From Aeromicrobium sp. Root236 (GTDB taxonomy: Bacteria > Actinomycetota > Actinomycetes > Propionibacteriales > Nocardioidaceae), in assembly GCF_001428805.1 (NCBI RefSeq), contig NZ_LMIS01000001.1:2034976-2098975 (forward strand): DNA of 64,000 nt, given 5' to 3'. Below the pieces are notes generated by a model. That model ran no database searches, had not been told where the DNA came from, and saw nothing but the letters and a program-made list of their open reading frames with translations. A program made the position numbers and the translations under genes. Positions 17,202 to 26,124 of this stretch are shown in pieces (positions within the stretch are counted from its first letter, which is position 1; every line of letters starts with the position of its first letter).

Positions 17202-17810
17202 TCAGGCCGGAGGCGCCAACATCGCCATCAGGGTGTCGATGAACGCAGGGCGTGGCTGGATCCCCTTGCGGCTGCCGATCAGCTTGGGCACGGCGGCCCG
17301 CTGGAGCGCGTCGTTGACGATCATCGCCGCGACGACCTTGGGGTCGACGTCCGGGCGTACGACACCGGCGTCCTGCTTGGCCGTGACGTAGAGCGCGATG
17401 TTCGCGATGCCGCGGTGCGGCCCGTAGTCGCTCTCGTGCATGTAGGCGTGCAGGGAGTCGCGGAGGCCGGCATCGGACTGCGCCGCCATCATGACGTCGA
17501 GGCTGCCGTTGAGGAACGTCTCGATGCCCTCGGACATCGCCGTCACGGTGGTGCGGAGGTCGTCCGTCTCGGGGTCGATCCGGTCGAGGTGCATGGGCTC
17601 GAGCGTGTTCTCGAAGACCGCCTTGAGCAGGCCGAAACGGTCCTCGAAGTGATAGAACACGCTGCCCTCGGAGACCTTGGCACGCGCGGCGACGTCACGC
17701 GTCGTGACCTTGGCCATGCCCTTCTCGCGAAGCAGCTCCTTGGTGGCGCGCAGGATCTCCTCACGCCCTCCTGAGGGCGGTCGGCCGCGGCGCTTCGGGG
17801 TCTCGGTCAT
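17202..17810 (-). CDS. TetR/AcrR family repressor
   Basis: A 202-residue TetR regulator (from ATG 17810; an in-frame ATG at 17846 would add 12 residues). RREEILRATKELLREKGMAKV-type helix 1, TTRDVAARAKVSEGSVFYHF (the DNA-recognition helix-turn-helix) at about residues 34-53. The C-terminal ligand domain is not informative. It is divergent from a drug/H+ antiporter gene, and the 66-base gap holds two copies of a TGAGT-N4-ACTCA palindrome. It therefore very probably represses the MFS/DUF1772 operon and itself, released by the drug. Confidence 0.92.
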   Translation of the reverse strand: MTETPKRRGRPPSGGREEILRATKELLREKGMAKVTTRDVAARAKVSEGSVFYHFEDRFGLLKAVFENTLEPMHLDRIDPETDDLRTTVTAMSEGIETFLNGSLDVMMAAQSDAGLRDSLHAYMHESDYGPHRGIANIALYVTAKQDAGVVRPDVDPKVVAAMIVNDALQRAAVPKLIGSRKGIQPRPAFIDTLMAMLAPPA

Positions 17811-17852
17811 CCCCATCACCCTAGCGTCCGGAACTCGTTCGGCCATCTTTAT

Positions 17853-17898
17853 TGAGTTTCAACTCAGGATATGTCATCTTTATCTGAGTAGAGACTCA
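17853..17898. promoter_or_regulatory. Twin TetR operators TGAGT-N4-ACTCA
   Basis: Two identical-design sites, TGAGT-TTCA-ACTCA (17853-17866) and TGAGT-AGAG-ACTCA (17885-17898), whose centres are 32 bases apart, close to three helical turns. They lie between the divergent tetR and MFS genes. The second ends just before the MFS ribosome binding site (AAAGGGG). Confidence 0.8.
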
Positions 17899-17912
17899 AT
17901 AAAGGGGCAATC

Positions 17913-19352
17913 ATGTCATCGACGACTGCAGAACCGTCTGTCCTCGCCACGTCGCGAGGCAAGCTCATCCTCATCCTGTTGTGCTCGGTCGGGTTCCTCG
18001 ACCTCATCGACGTCACGATCGTCAACGTCGCGTTGCCGGCCATCCGGGACGACCTCGGCTTCTCCGTCCAGGAGCTCCAGTGGGTGCCCAGCGCCTACCT
18101 GCTGACGTACGGCGGCTTCATGCTGCTCGGCGGCCGGGCGGCCGACCTGCTGGGACGCCGGCGGGTGCTCGTCGCCGGCATCGCACTGTTCGGCATCTCG
18201 TCGCTCGTCGGCGGATTCGCCGACACCTCCACCGTGCTGGTGGGCGCCCGGCTCGTGCAGGGCGTCGGGGCAGCCCTCACGATTCCCGCGACGCTCTCGA
18301 TCATCACCACGACGTTCACCGACGGCCCGGACCGCCACAAGGCGTTCGGCGCCTGGGCCGCGGTCGGCGGCCTCGCGTCAGCCGTCGGCGTGCTGCTGGG
18401 CGGCGTGCTCACGGAGGGACCCGGCTGGCGGTGGGTCATGTTCATCAACCCGGTCATCTGCGCCATCCTGCTCCCGGCGATCTACGCGGTGATCCCCGAC
18501 GACCGCCCGGCCGTGCGTCGCCGCGGCTTCGACCTGGTCGGCACGATCCTGGCGACGGGAGCCATGCTGCTGCTGGTCTACACGCTCGTCGAGGCTCCCG
18601 ACCGCGGCTGGGACGCCGCGCGGACGATCGCCGGGCTGGCCGGAACGGTCGTGCTGGCCGCCCTCTTCATCTGGGTCGAGAGCCGCACCCGCAACCCGCT
18701 CGTCCCGTTCACGATCTTCCAGGTCCGCGGGCTCGCAGCCGCCAACATCACCCAGTTCGTCGCGTTCGCGGGGTTCATCTCGATGTTCTTCTTCCTGAGC
18801 CTCTACATGCAGGGCATCCTCGGGTTCTCCCCCATCCAGACGGGACTGGCGTATCTCCCGGTCTGCGTCGTGATCGGCGTCTCTGCCGGTATCGCGACGG
18901 CGCTGATCGCGAAGGTGGGCACTCGAGTCCTGGTGGTCACCGGCGGCCTGGTGACCGCGATCGGGATCTACCTGTTCTCGCTGATGCCGGTCGACGGTTC
19001 GTACGTGTCGGACCTGCTGCCGGGCATGATCGTGATGTCGTCGGGCATCGGGCTCGTCTTCGTGGCCCTCATCAACGCCGCCAACGCCGGGGTGCCCGAG
19101 GAGCAGGCCGGCCTGGCCGCCGCGCTGCTCAACTCGTCGCAGCAGGTCGGCGGCGCGCTCGGCCTGGCCGTGCTCTCCGCGATCGCCACCTCACGGACCA
19201 ACGATGTCCTGGCCGGCCACGGCGCTCCTCCTGCCGCGCTCGTCGAAGGGTTCCAGCGCGGGCTGCTGTTCGGCAGCATCTTCCTCGTCGCCGGCGCGCT
19301 GACGGGCTTGCGTACGACCAACACCCGCGAGCTGCAGGAAGCCGCAGCATGA
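17913..19352 (+). CDS. MFS drug exporter (EmrB/QacA family, 14 helices)
   Basis: A 479-residue DHA2-type antiporter. LLCSVGFLDLIDVTIVNVAL is helix 1 with the D1 motif, GGRAADLLGRRRVL the loop 2-3 motif, and ARLVQGVGAALTIPATLSII the helix 5 motif C of drug exporters. It carries about 14 membrane helices. AAAGGGG stands 7 bases before the ATG. It is controlled by the divergent TetR and shares a 4-base overlap (ATGA) with the DUF1772 gene. Specific drug unknown. Confidence 0.93.
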   Translation: MSSTTAEPSVLATSRGKLILILLCSVGFLDLIDVTIVNVALPAIRDDLGFSVQELQWVPSAYLLTYGGFMLLGGRAADLLGRRRVLVAGIALFGISSLVGGFADTSTVLVGARLVQGVGAALTIPATLSIITTTFTDGPDRHKAFGAWAAVGGLASAVGVLLGGVLTEGPGWRWVMFINPVICAILLPAIYAVIPDDRPAVRRRGFDLVGTILATGAMLLLVYTLVEAPDRGWDAARTIAGLAGTVVLAALFIWVESRTRNPLVPFTIFQVRGLAAANITQFVAFAGFISMFFFLSLYMQGILGFSPIQTGLAYLPVCVVIGVSAGIATALIAKVGTRVLVVTGGLVTAIGIYLFSLMPVDGSYVSDLLPGMIVMSSGIGLVFVALINAANAGVPEEQAGLAAALLNSSQQVGGALGLAVLSAIATSRTNDVLAGHGAPPAALVEGFQRGLLFGSIFLVAGALTGLRTTNTRELQEAAA

Positions 19353-19867
19353 CCGAGTCGATCTCCCGTGTCGTCAGCCTGGTGCTCGGCGGCCTCTTCA
19401 CGGGCTTCCTGGTCACGGTCATGGTGCTCGAGCTGTCGATGCGTGACCTGGGCGCATCGGCGTACACCCAGGTGCGCCAGGTCGAGCTCGACCACCTGGA
19501 CGTGCTCGCCACCGCGATGCTCCTGCCGACCGCGGCGGCCGTGATCATCCTGGTCTGCCTGGGACTCAGGCGTGGGGCACCCGGCCTGGGTCTCTACTCG
19601 GTCGCGCTGGTGCTGCTGCTCGTCGTGTTCATGACGACGGTCGTGGTCAACCTGCCGATCAACGCCGATCAGCGGGACTGGTCGATCGCCCGGCCACCGA
19701 GCGACTGGGCGAGCGACCGGGACCGCTGGCAGGTCGCCCACGCCGTACGCACCGGTGCGGCCCTGCTGGCGTACGGCTGCCTGCTCGTCGCCTCAGGCGT
19801 CCACCGTCGGGCCACGCTCGAGCCGGATCCGGTCGACGGACGCCGGAGGGAGCTGCTGGCTCAGTAG
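19349..19867 (+). CDS. DUF1772 (anthrone-oxygenase-like) membrane protein
   Basis: A 172-residue membrane protein with about four helices. The C-terminal pattern NLPINADQRDWSIARPPSDW, then DRDRWQVAHAVRT, is typical of DUF1772, which includes anthrone oxygenases and many integral membrane proteins of unknown role. It is translationally coupled to the MFS exporter, so it may modify or be part of the response to the same compound. It overlaps the convergent protease gene by 7 bases. Confidence 0.85.
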   Translation: MTESISRVVSLVLGGLFTGFLVTVMVLELSMRDLGASAYTQVRQVELDHLDVLATAMLLPTAAAVIILVCLGLRRGAPGLGLYSVALVLLLVVFMTTVVVNLPINADQRDWSIARPPSDWASDRDRWQVAHAVRTGAALLAYGCLLVASGVHRRATLEPDPVDGRRRELLAQ

Positions 19868-20922
19868 GTCATGCAGTTGCCGAGGCCGAGCCGGGCCAGG
19901 CCGGCTCGGTCGCCGGGACCCCAGGTCGTGATCTTGCGCGAGGTGACGGGCTTCATGATCTCGCGGCGGTTGCTGACGTGGCCGAGACCCACGAGGTGTC
20001 CGAGCTCGTGCATGATGATCGCCCGCACCTGCGCCGGCCCGTTCGAGGTCCGATAGACCCTGCGCAGCTCCGGCCCGTCGAAGGCCGCCTGACCCGAGAC
20101 GTACCACTGCTGGTCACCCTGACTGATCCTGACGCTGCCACCGAGGCCGATGATCCCTCCGTCAAGCCCGTCGTACTCCTTGGAGTCGCTGAACGCCACG
20201 AGCACCGGGCTCCACGACTTGCCGTAGTGCCGCTGGTTCCGCGGGGCCCGATCGGCGATCGGTGCCTCGTCGGTCGAACCGTCGTCGACGAAGACGAGAC
20301 CGGTCGCCTTCTCCACCTGGTCGATGGCGGCGTCGAGCTCGTCGCGGACACCGTCGAAGGCCGTTCGGTCGTTGACGACGTAGTGGATGGGGGCGCACGG
20401 GTCGTACGTGACGGGCTCCCCGGTCCTGGGCTGCTGGCGCATGAAGATGTACGTGTCGGCACGGGGCACGTTGGTCGGCGGTCGGCCCAACGGACTCGAG
20501 GCCGCGCCAGCGGGCGCCACGAGGTTCGCCGCGAGCTCCGCACGGGGATCAGCCTTGGAGGTCCACCCCTGTGGCCCATCGCCGCCGATTCGGCCGATGC
20601 CCGACACGATCTGGGTGGTCAGGAAGATCAGCAGGACCGGGCCGACGAACAGCCACCTGAGCTGGAGCCGGCGTTTCGTCGGCGGAACGAGGAACGGGGA
20701 CGGTGGTGGAGGTGGCGCCGAGGGGACGTACGCGCGCGACGGTTGCGGGGCGTACGTCGGCCGGTGCGGGGTCGGGTCCGGCGCGCGGGGAGGCATCGGC
20801 GGAAGGTCTCGCCCCTCCCGCTCGGCGCGCTCGGCGATCTCGCGCAGGCGGCGCTGCATGCGCTCGTCGCCCTTGTCAGCGCCGCGACCGGATCGTCCCT
20901 TCACCCCGACAGGATGAACCAC
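19861..20922 (-). CDS. Membrane-anchored matrixin-like zinc metalloprotease
   Basis: A protein of up to 353 residues. A cytoplasmic proline-rich N-terminus (PPPPPSPFLVPP) precedes one membrane helix at about residues 88-110, and the outer domain carries HELGHLVGLGH near residue 305, the HExxHxxGxxH zinc motif of metzincins, with REIMKP as the Met-turn. It is a type II membrane protease acting outside the cell. GTG 20922 gives the longest form; GTG 20904 and ATG 20859 are also possible, and none has a convincing ribosome binding site. It stands alone; the last 7 bases overlap the DUF1772 gene. Confidence 0.85.
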   Translation of the reverse strand: MVHPVGVKGRSGRGADKGDERMQRRLREIAERAEREGRDLPPMPPRAPDPTPHRPTYAPQPSRAYVPSAPPPPPSPFLVPPTKRRLQLRWLFVGPVLLIFLTTQIVSGIGRIGGDGPQGWTSKADPRAELAANLVAPAGAASSPLGRPPTNVPRADTYIFMRQQPRTGEPVTYDPCAPIHYVVNDRTAFDGVRDELDAAIDQVEKATGLVFVDDGSTDEAPIADRAPRNQRHYGKSWSPVLVAFSDSKEYDGLDGGIIGLGGSVRISQGDQQWYVSGQAAFDGPELRRVYRTSNGPAQVRAIIMHELGHLVGLGHVSNRREIMKPVTSRKITTWGPGDRAGLARLGLGNCMTY

Positions 20923-20962
20923 GGAGACCGGGTGGCGCTCGCGATTGGCCAGAATGCGCAGC

Positions 20963-22090
20963 TCAGCTCACGGTAGCCACCAGCGGAACGCCCGGGCGGT
21001 AGGCCAGGTGCACGAATGACGGGGCGTTGAGCACCGCGTAGTCGGCCTTGGCGCCGACCGCGAGATGACCGACGTCGTCGCGGCGCAGCGACTGGGCACC
21101 GCCCTTGGTCGCGGACCAGAGCGCCTCGCGGGGGCTCATGCCCATGTCGCGTACGGCGACGGCGATGCAGAACGGCATCGACGAGGTGTAGGAGCTGCCG
21201 GGGTTGCAGTCGGTCGCCAGCGACACCGTGACGCCGGCGTCGAGCAGCCGTCGCGCGTCGGGGTAGGGCTGGCGGGTCGAGAACTCGACACCCGGCAGCA
21301 GCCCGGCGACGGTGTCCGAGCCGGCGAGCGCGTCGACATCGGCATCGCTGAGGTACGTGCAGTGGTCCGCGGCCGCGGCGCCGAGCTCCACGGCGAGCTG
21401 CACCCCAGGGCCATGGCCGAGCTGGTTGGCGTGGATGCGTGGGAGCAGCCCGGCAGCCTTCCCTGCCTCGAGGACGGTGCGCGCCTCGTCCGCGCCGAAC
21501 GCCCCCTCCTCGCAGAACACGTCGATCCATCGGGCGTACGGGGCGCACTTCTCGAGCATCGGCCCGGTGACGAGGTCGACGTACGCGTCGACGCCACTCC
21601 CCTCCGGCACGACATGGGCGCCGAGGAAGGTCGTCTCGTCGGTGAGCTCGCCGGCGATCGCGAGCGACCGGGCCTCGTCGAGGACCGTGAGGCCGTAGCC
21701 GCTCTTGATCTCGGCGGTCGTCGTGCCCTGCGCCCTCATCTCCGCGAGGTGGCGGGCCACGTTGGCGCGGAGCTGCTCGTCGGGTGCTGCCCGCGTGGCG
21801 GCGACCGTCGTGCGGATGCCACCCGCGGCGTACGGCTCCCCGGTCATACGTGCTTCGAACTCGGCCGACCGGTCGCCGGCGAACACGAGGTGCGTGTGCG
21901 AGTCGACGAAGCCGGGGATCACGGTGGCACCGCCGACATCGCTCGACGAGTCGGCTTCCGGAGCATCGGCCCGGTGGCCGAACCAGACGATGCGACCTGC
22001 CTCGACGACGAACGCGGCGTCGTGCAGGATCGGCCGGTCGGCGTCCCACGTCACGAGCTCACCGATGTTGGTCACCAGGTGCGCGGTCAT
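20963..22090 (-). CDS. hutI: Imidazolonepropionase
   Basis: A 375-residue amidohydrolase. [20 protein letters not shown] at about residues 51-70 holds the HxH metal motif, and [10 protein letters not shown] and [12 protein letters not shown] are family features. It converts 4-imidazolone-5-propionate to N-formimidoylglutamate, the third step of histidine breakdown. The ATG at 22090 overlaps the hutF stop by 4 bases; the in-frame extension to 22180 would run inside hutF and is rejected. Last gene of the hut operon. Confidence 0.95.
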   Translation of the reverse strand: MTAHLVTNIGELVTWDADRPILHDAAFVVEAGRIVWFGHRADAPEADSSSDVGGATVIPGFVDSHTHLVFAGDRSAEFEARMTGEPYAAGGIRTTVAATRAAPDEQLRANVARHLAEMRAQGTTTAEIKSGYGLTVLDEARSLAIAGELTDETTFLGAHVVPEGSGVDAYVDLVTGPMLEKCAPYARWIDVFCEEGAFGADEARTVLEAGKAAGLLPRIHANQLGHGPGVQLAVELGAAAADHCTYLSDADVDALAGSDTVAGLLPGVEFSTRQPYPDARRLLDAGVTVSLATDCNPGSSYTSSMPFCIAVAVRDMGMSPREALWSATKGGAQSLRRDDVGHLAVGAKADYAVLNAPSFVHLAYRPGVPLVATVS

Positions 22091-23217
22091 GTACGACTCC
22101 AGCATGCGTCGATCGCTGCCTCGAGCTGCTCCGCGACATCGCTGCGGTCGCCGAGGACGTCCTCCGCACTCGCGGCCCACAGCACCTCGTCAGCGCCCGC
22201 CGTGCGTACGGACTCGCCGATCTCGATCGTCTCGCCACCGGCGAAGCCCAGCGACTCATGACCCGTCGAGCTCGCGGCCCGCCAGAGCTGCTCGGCGCTC
22301 CAGGCACCACGTACGCCGGAGGCCAGCCGCTGGTGCATCTCGACGGAGCGGGCCTCGGCGAACATGTCGATGACGGTATTGCTGTCCGAGCCCAGTGTCA
22401 GCCTCGCCCCGGCCTCACGGAGCGCGACGCTCGGCCCGATGCCGTCCGCGAGCTCCGCCTCGGTCGTCGGGCAGAAGCACACGTACGCCCCGGCGTCTCC
22501 CAGCGTCGCGACGTCATCAGGCGTCAGGTGCGTCGCGTGGACGGCGGTGGTGCGGGGTGTCCAGGCGCCGGCATCGGCGAGCAGCGCGACCGGCGTCAGC
22601 CCGGTCGCCGCCAGGCACTCCTCGTTCTCAGCAGGCTGCTCCGAGACGTGCACGTGCAATGGCGCATCAGGGAACGCGTCGGCGACGGTCGCCAGCTGGG
22701 CGCGGGGGACGGCACGTACGGAGTGGATCGCGGCGCCGATGACGACGTCGTCCTCGCCCGCGTGCTTCCGGGCCAGGTCGCCGACGCGCGACGCCCACGC
22801 ATCGGCGTCGCCGTCACTGAACCTTCGCTGCACGCCCTCGGGGTCCCTGCTCCTTGAGCCTGTCGAAAGGCCGAAGCCTGCCGCGAGGTAGCACGTGTCG
22901 AGCAACGCGATGCGTAGGCCGGCCTCACGGGCAGCGGCGATCAGTGCCTCGCCCATTGCGTTGGGATCGTCGTACGCCCGACCGTCCGGCTGGTGGTGGA
23001 GGTAGTGGAACTCGCCGACGCTGCGGATGCCTGCGGCATGCATCTCGGCGTACGTCGCCCGAGCCAGGTCGAACAGCAGGTCAGGGTCCAGCACCGCCGC
23101 GAGGGCGTACATCTGGTCGCGCCAGCTCCAGAACGAGTCGGCGCCCGTGACGCGCCCGCGCAGCGCGCGGTGGAAGACATGGCTGTGGCAGTTGGCGAAC
23201 GCCGGGACGGTCGTCAC
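22087..23217 (-). CDS. hutF: Formimidoylglutamate deiminase, N-terminally short
   Basis: A 376-residue HutF-type amidohydrolase that converts N-formimidoylglutamate to N-formylglutamate and ammonia. The metal motif is almost at the N-terminus ([15 protein letters not shown], residues 8-22); usual HutF proteins place it after about 60 residues of a composite beta domain. Here the start is fixed by a 4-base overlap with the gene before it, so that domain is truly missing. [16 protein letters not shown] and HATHLTPDD are family features, and [19 protein letters not shown] holds the metal Asp. A copy of the REP-like repeat is inside the reading frame (G-L-S-T-G-S-R-S-R, about residues 115-123). 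Confidence 0.88.
   Translation of the reverse strand: MTTVPAFANCHSHVFHRALRGRVTGADSFWSWRDQMYALAAVLDPDLLFDLARATYAEMHAAGIRSVGEFHYLHHQPDGRAYDDPNAMGEALIAAAREAGLRIALLDTCYLAAGFGLSTGSRSRDPEGVQRRFSDGDADAWASRVGDLARKHAGEDDVVIGAAIHSVRAVPRAQLATVADAFPDAPLHVHVSEQPAENEECLAATGLTPVALLADAGAWTPRTTAVHATHLTPDDVATLGDAGAYVCFCPTTEAELADGIGPSVALREAGARLTLGSDSNTVIDMFAEARSVEMHQRLASGVRGAWSAEQLWRAASSTGHESLGFAGGETIEIGESVRTAGADEVLWAASAEDVLGDRSDVAEQLEAAIDACWSRT
22851..22870. repeat. REP-like repeat inside hutF
   Basis: TCCTTGAGCCTGTCGAAAGG on the plus strand. On the coding strand it is in frame and replaces nothing obvious; it adds a short linker between two conserved blocks. Confidence 0.7.
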
Positions 23218-24383
23218 GCGAGGTCCTCGACGACGGCGGCCAGCGCATCGACACCGGCCTCGCAGTCGGCGTCCTCGGCGAACTCGGCCGGCGAGTGCGA
23301 GACGCCCGTCGGGTTGCGGATGAACAGCATCGCCGTCGGCACGTGTGGGCTGAGCACGCCGGCATCGTGGCCGGCGCCGGTGGGCAGCACCGGCGCATCC
23401 AGCAGTGTCGCCAGGCGATCGCGCAGCGGTGCATCGAACTCGACGGCGGGGCTGACCGACTCAGTCGTCAGGGTCACGGTCGTGCCGTCGGGGTCGGCGG
23501 CGGCACGGGCCTGGTGGACCAGGGCGTCGACCAAGGCGTCGAGCTGTCCCTCATCCGCGGCACGTGCGTCGAGCCATGCCCGTACGCGTGAGGGGATCGC
23601 GTTGGTCCCGCCGGGCTCGACCTCGAGCCGCCCGAACGTGGCCCGGGCTCCCGCGGCAGTGGCGAGCCGGCGGGACGCCAGCACGGTCGCGGCATACGCC
23701 TGCATCGGATCGTGACGGTCCTCCATCAGCGTCGCCCCGGCATGGTTGGCCTCGCCGCAGAAGTCGAGCCGCCAGCGACCATGGGGCCAGATCGCGGTGG
23801 CGACACCGACGGCCGCGTCGGAGTGGATCAGCGAGCGGCCCTGCTCGACGTGCAGCTCGACGAACGTCCCGATGCTCTCGAGGAGGTTCGTACGCCCGAC
23901 AGCCCGTGGGTCTCTTCCCCGTGCGGTCAGCACCTCGGCGAGCGTCAGGCCGTCGCGGTCCTTGAGGCCGAGCGCCTTGGCGGGGTCGAGCGCGCCGGTG
24001 ACGAGCTGCGACCCGGCGCAGGCGATGCCGAAACGGGCGCCCTCCTCGTCGGCGAAGTTGCCCACGACGACCGGCCGGTTCGGGGCGAAGCCGTCGGCGC
24101 GCAGCCTGTCGATCGCGGCGAACGACGATACGACGCCGAGCGGGCCGTCGTACGCTCCACCGTCGGGCACCGAGTCGAGGTGCGAGCCGATCAGCAGGGC
24201 GTCGTCGCCGCTGCCCCACCACGCGAACTGGTTGCCGTTGCCGTCCTCGACGAGCTCCATGCCGCGGCCCGCCGCCTCGCCGGCGAACCACTCGCGCAGC
24301 TCCATGTCGGCGTCGCTCCACGCGAAGCGGCGATAGCCGCCGGTCCGCGGATCAAGCCCGATGTCAGCGATCGCGTCAAGCAT
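23214..24383 (-). CDS. M20 family amidohydrolase (allantoate amidohydrolase-like)
   Basis: A 389-residue M20 zinc hydrolase of the AllC/N-carbamoyl-L-amino-acid hydrolase group: LLIGSHLDSVPDGGAYDGPLG holds the first metal His and Asp, GNFADEEGARFGIACAGS the Glu pair, ELHVEQG another His, and PTGAGHDAGVLS the last. Within the hut operon it lies between hutU and hutF. There is no recognisable hutG, so it is the natural candidate for N-formylglutamate deformylation. ATG 24383 is chosen over GTG 24389 because AAAGGA is 7 bases before the ATG; that sequence comes from a REP-like repeat. Confidence 0.88.
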   Translation of the reverse strand: MLDAIADIGLDPRTGGYRRFAWSDADMELREWFAGEAAGRGMELVEDGNGNQFAWWGSGDDALLIGSHLDSVPDGGAYDGPLGVVSSFAAIDRLRADGFAPNRPVVVGNFADEEGARFGIACAGSQLVTGALDPAKALGLKDRDGLTLAEVLTARGRDPRAVGRTNLLESIGTFVELHVEQGRSLIHSDAAVGVATAIWPHGRWRLDFCGEANHAGATLMEDRHDPMQAYAATVLASRRLATAAGARATFGRLEVEPGGTNAIPSRVRAWLDARAADEGQLDALVDALVHQARAAADPDGTTVTLTTESVSPAVEFDAPLRDRLATLLDAPVLPTGAGHDAGVLSPHVPTAMLFIRNPTGVSHSPAEFAEDADCEAGVDALAAVVEDLA

Positions 24384-24390
24384 GGTCACG

Positions 24391-24411
24391 TCCTTTCGAC
24401 AAGCTCAAGGA
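24391..24411. repeat. REP-like repeat supplying the M20 gene ribosome binding site
   Basis: Read on the minus strand, TCCTTGAGCTTGTCGAAAGG followed by A puts AAAGGA 7 bases before the ATG. No other Shine-Dalgarno is visible there. A related imperfect hairpin, GTCGTT-N11-AACGAC, follows at 24435-24457. Confidence 0.75.
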
Positions 24412-24468
24412 CCATGTGGCCACTCGAGCGATCGGTCGTTGAGCCTGGGGAAACGACAACCACCGGGA

Positions 24469-26124
24469 TCAGCCCTCCAGCATGGGCACTCGGAGGCCGC
24501 GTTCCTTCGCCACCTCGGCGGCCCGGTCGTAGCCGGCGTCGACGTGGCGCATGACTCCCGTGCCCGGGTCGTTGACCAGGACGCGCTCGATCTTCTGGGC
24601 CGCGAGCTCGGTGCCGTCGGCGACGATGACCTGACCGGCGTGGATCGAACGGCCGATGCCGACGCCGCCGCCGTGGTGGATCGACACCCAGGTCGCACCC
24701 GAGGCGGTGTTGAGCAACGCGTTGAGCAGGGGCCAGTCCGCGATCGCGTCGGAGCCGTCGGCCATCGCCTCGGTCTCGCGATAGGGCGAGGCCACCGAGC
24801 CGGAGTCGAGGTGGTCGCGGCCGATCACGACCGGTGCGCTGAGCTCACCGGACGCCACCATCTCGTTGAACCGCAGCCCGGCGAGGTGCCGCTCCTGGTA
24901 GCCGAGCCAGCAGATGCGAGCCGGCAGGCCCTCGAAGTGCACCTTCTCCTGCGCCTTGGTGATCCAGCGCGCCAGGTGCTCGTCCTCGGGGAACAGCTCG
25001 AGGATCGCGCGGTCGGTCGCGGCGATGTCGGCCGGGTCGCCGGACAGCGCGGCCCAGCGGAACGGGCCCTTGCCCTCGCAGAACAGCGGCCGGATGTACG
25101 CCGGGACGAATCCGGGGAACTCGAAGGCGCGCTCGAACCCGCCCAGGCGGGCCTCCTCGCGGATCGAGTTGCCGTAGTCGAAGACCTCGGCGCCGGCGTC
25201 CATGAAGCCGACCATCGCGCGTACGTGCTTGGCCATCGACGCGCGCGCCTTGTCGGTGAACCCGGCGGCGTCGCGCTCGGCCTCGGCGTGCCAGTCGGCG
25301 ACCGAGATGCCCTCGGGCAGGTAGCTCAGCGGGTCGTGCGCGCTGGTCTGGTCCGTCACGATGTCGATCGGGGTGCCGCGTTCGAGCAGCTCCGTGAACA
25401 CGGTCGCGGCGTTGCCGACGATGCCGACCGAGAGGGCACGGCCCTCGTTCTTGGCTGCCACTGCACGGTCGACCGCCTCGTCGAGGTCGGTCCAGTACTC
25501 GTCGAGGTAGCCGTGCTTGACCCGGCGCTCCAGTCGCGTCTCGTCAACGTCGACGACCAGCGCGACGCCCTCGTTCATCGTCACGGCCAGTGGCTGCGCG
25601 CCACCCATGCCGCCCGCGCCACCGGTCAGCGTCAACGTGCCGGCGAGCGTGCCGCCGAACCTCTTGCGCGCCACGGCGCCGAACGTCTCGTAGGTGCCCT
25701 GCAGGATGCCCTGCGTGCCGATGTAGATCCACGAGCCCGCGGTCATCTGGCCGTACATCGTCAGGCCCTCGGCCTCGAGCTTGCGGAACTCCGGCCACGT
25801 CGCCCAGTCGCCGACGAGGTTGGAGTTGGCGATCAGCACGCGCGGCGCCCACTCGTGCGTACGGAAGACGCCCACCGGCTTGCCGGACTGCACCAGCAAG
25901 GTCTCGTCATCCCCGAGGGTCTCGAGCGTGCGGACGATCGCGTCGTACGCCTCCCAGCTCCGCGCCGCGCGACCCGTGCCGCCGTAGACGACGAGGTCCT
26001 CCGGGCGCTCGGCAACCTCGGGGTCGAGGTTGTTCATCAGCATGCGCATCGGCGCCTCGGTCTGCCACGACTTCGCGGTCAAGGTCGAGCCATGGGCAGC
26101 ACGGACGGTGGGTCGGTCAGTCAT
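24469..26124 (-). CDS. hutU: Urocanate hydratase
   Basis: A 551-residue urocanase that hydrates urocanate to 4-imidazolone-5-propionate. Features: [11 protein letters not shown] near residue 40, [22 protein letters not shown] as the NAD-binding region, and [24 protein letters not shown] segment near the C-terminus. ATG 26124 is preferred: AAGGAC, again part of a REP-like repeat, lies just before it. An in-frame ATG at 26154 would use the repeat as coding and has no ribosome binding site. It overlaps hutH by 8 bases. Confidence 0.96.
   Translation of the reverse strand: MTDRPTVRAAHGSTLTAKSWQTEAPMRMLMNNLDPEVAERPEDLVVYGGTGRAARSWEAYDAIVRTLETLGDDETLLVQSGKPVGVFRTHEWAPRVLIANSNLVGDWATWPEFRKLEAEGLTMYGQMTAGSWIYIGTQGILQGTYETFGAVARKRFGGTLAGTLTLTGGAGGMGGAQPLAVTMNEGVALVVDVDETRLERRVKHGYLDEYWTDLDEAVDRAVAAKNEGRALSVGIVGNAATVFTELLERGTPIDIVTDQTSAHDPLSYLPEGISVADWHAEAERDAAGFTDKARASMAKHVRAMVGFMDAGAEVFDYGNSIREEARLGGFERAFEFPGFVPAYIRPLFCEGKGPFRWAALSGDPADIAATDRAILELFPEDEHLARWITKAQEKVHFEGLPARICWLGYQERHLAGLRFNEMVASGELSAPVVIGRDHLDSGSVASPYRETEAMADGSDAIADWPLLNALLNTASGATWVSIHHGGGVGIGRSIHAGQVIVADGTELAAQKIERVLVNDPGTGVMRHVDAGYDRAAEVAKERGLRVPMLEG

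Noticed and set aside
20904..20922. A firm start for the zinc protease
   Set aside because: GTG 20922, GTG 20904 and ATG 20859 are all possible and none has a good ribosome binding site; the longest is given with this caveat.
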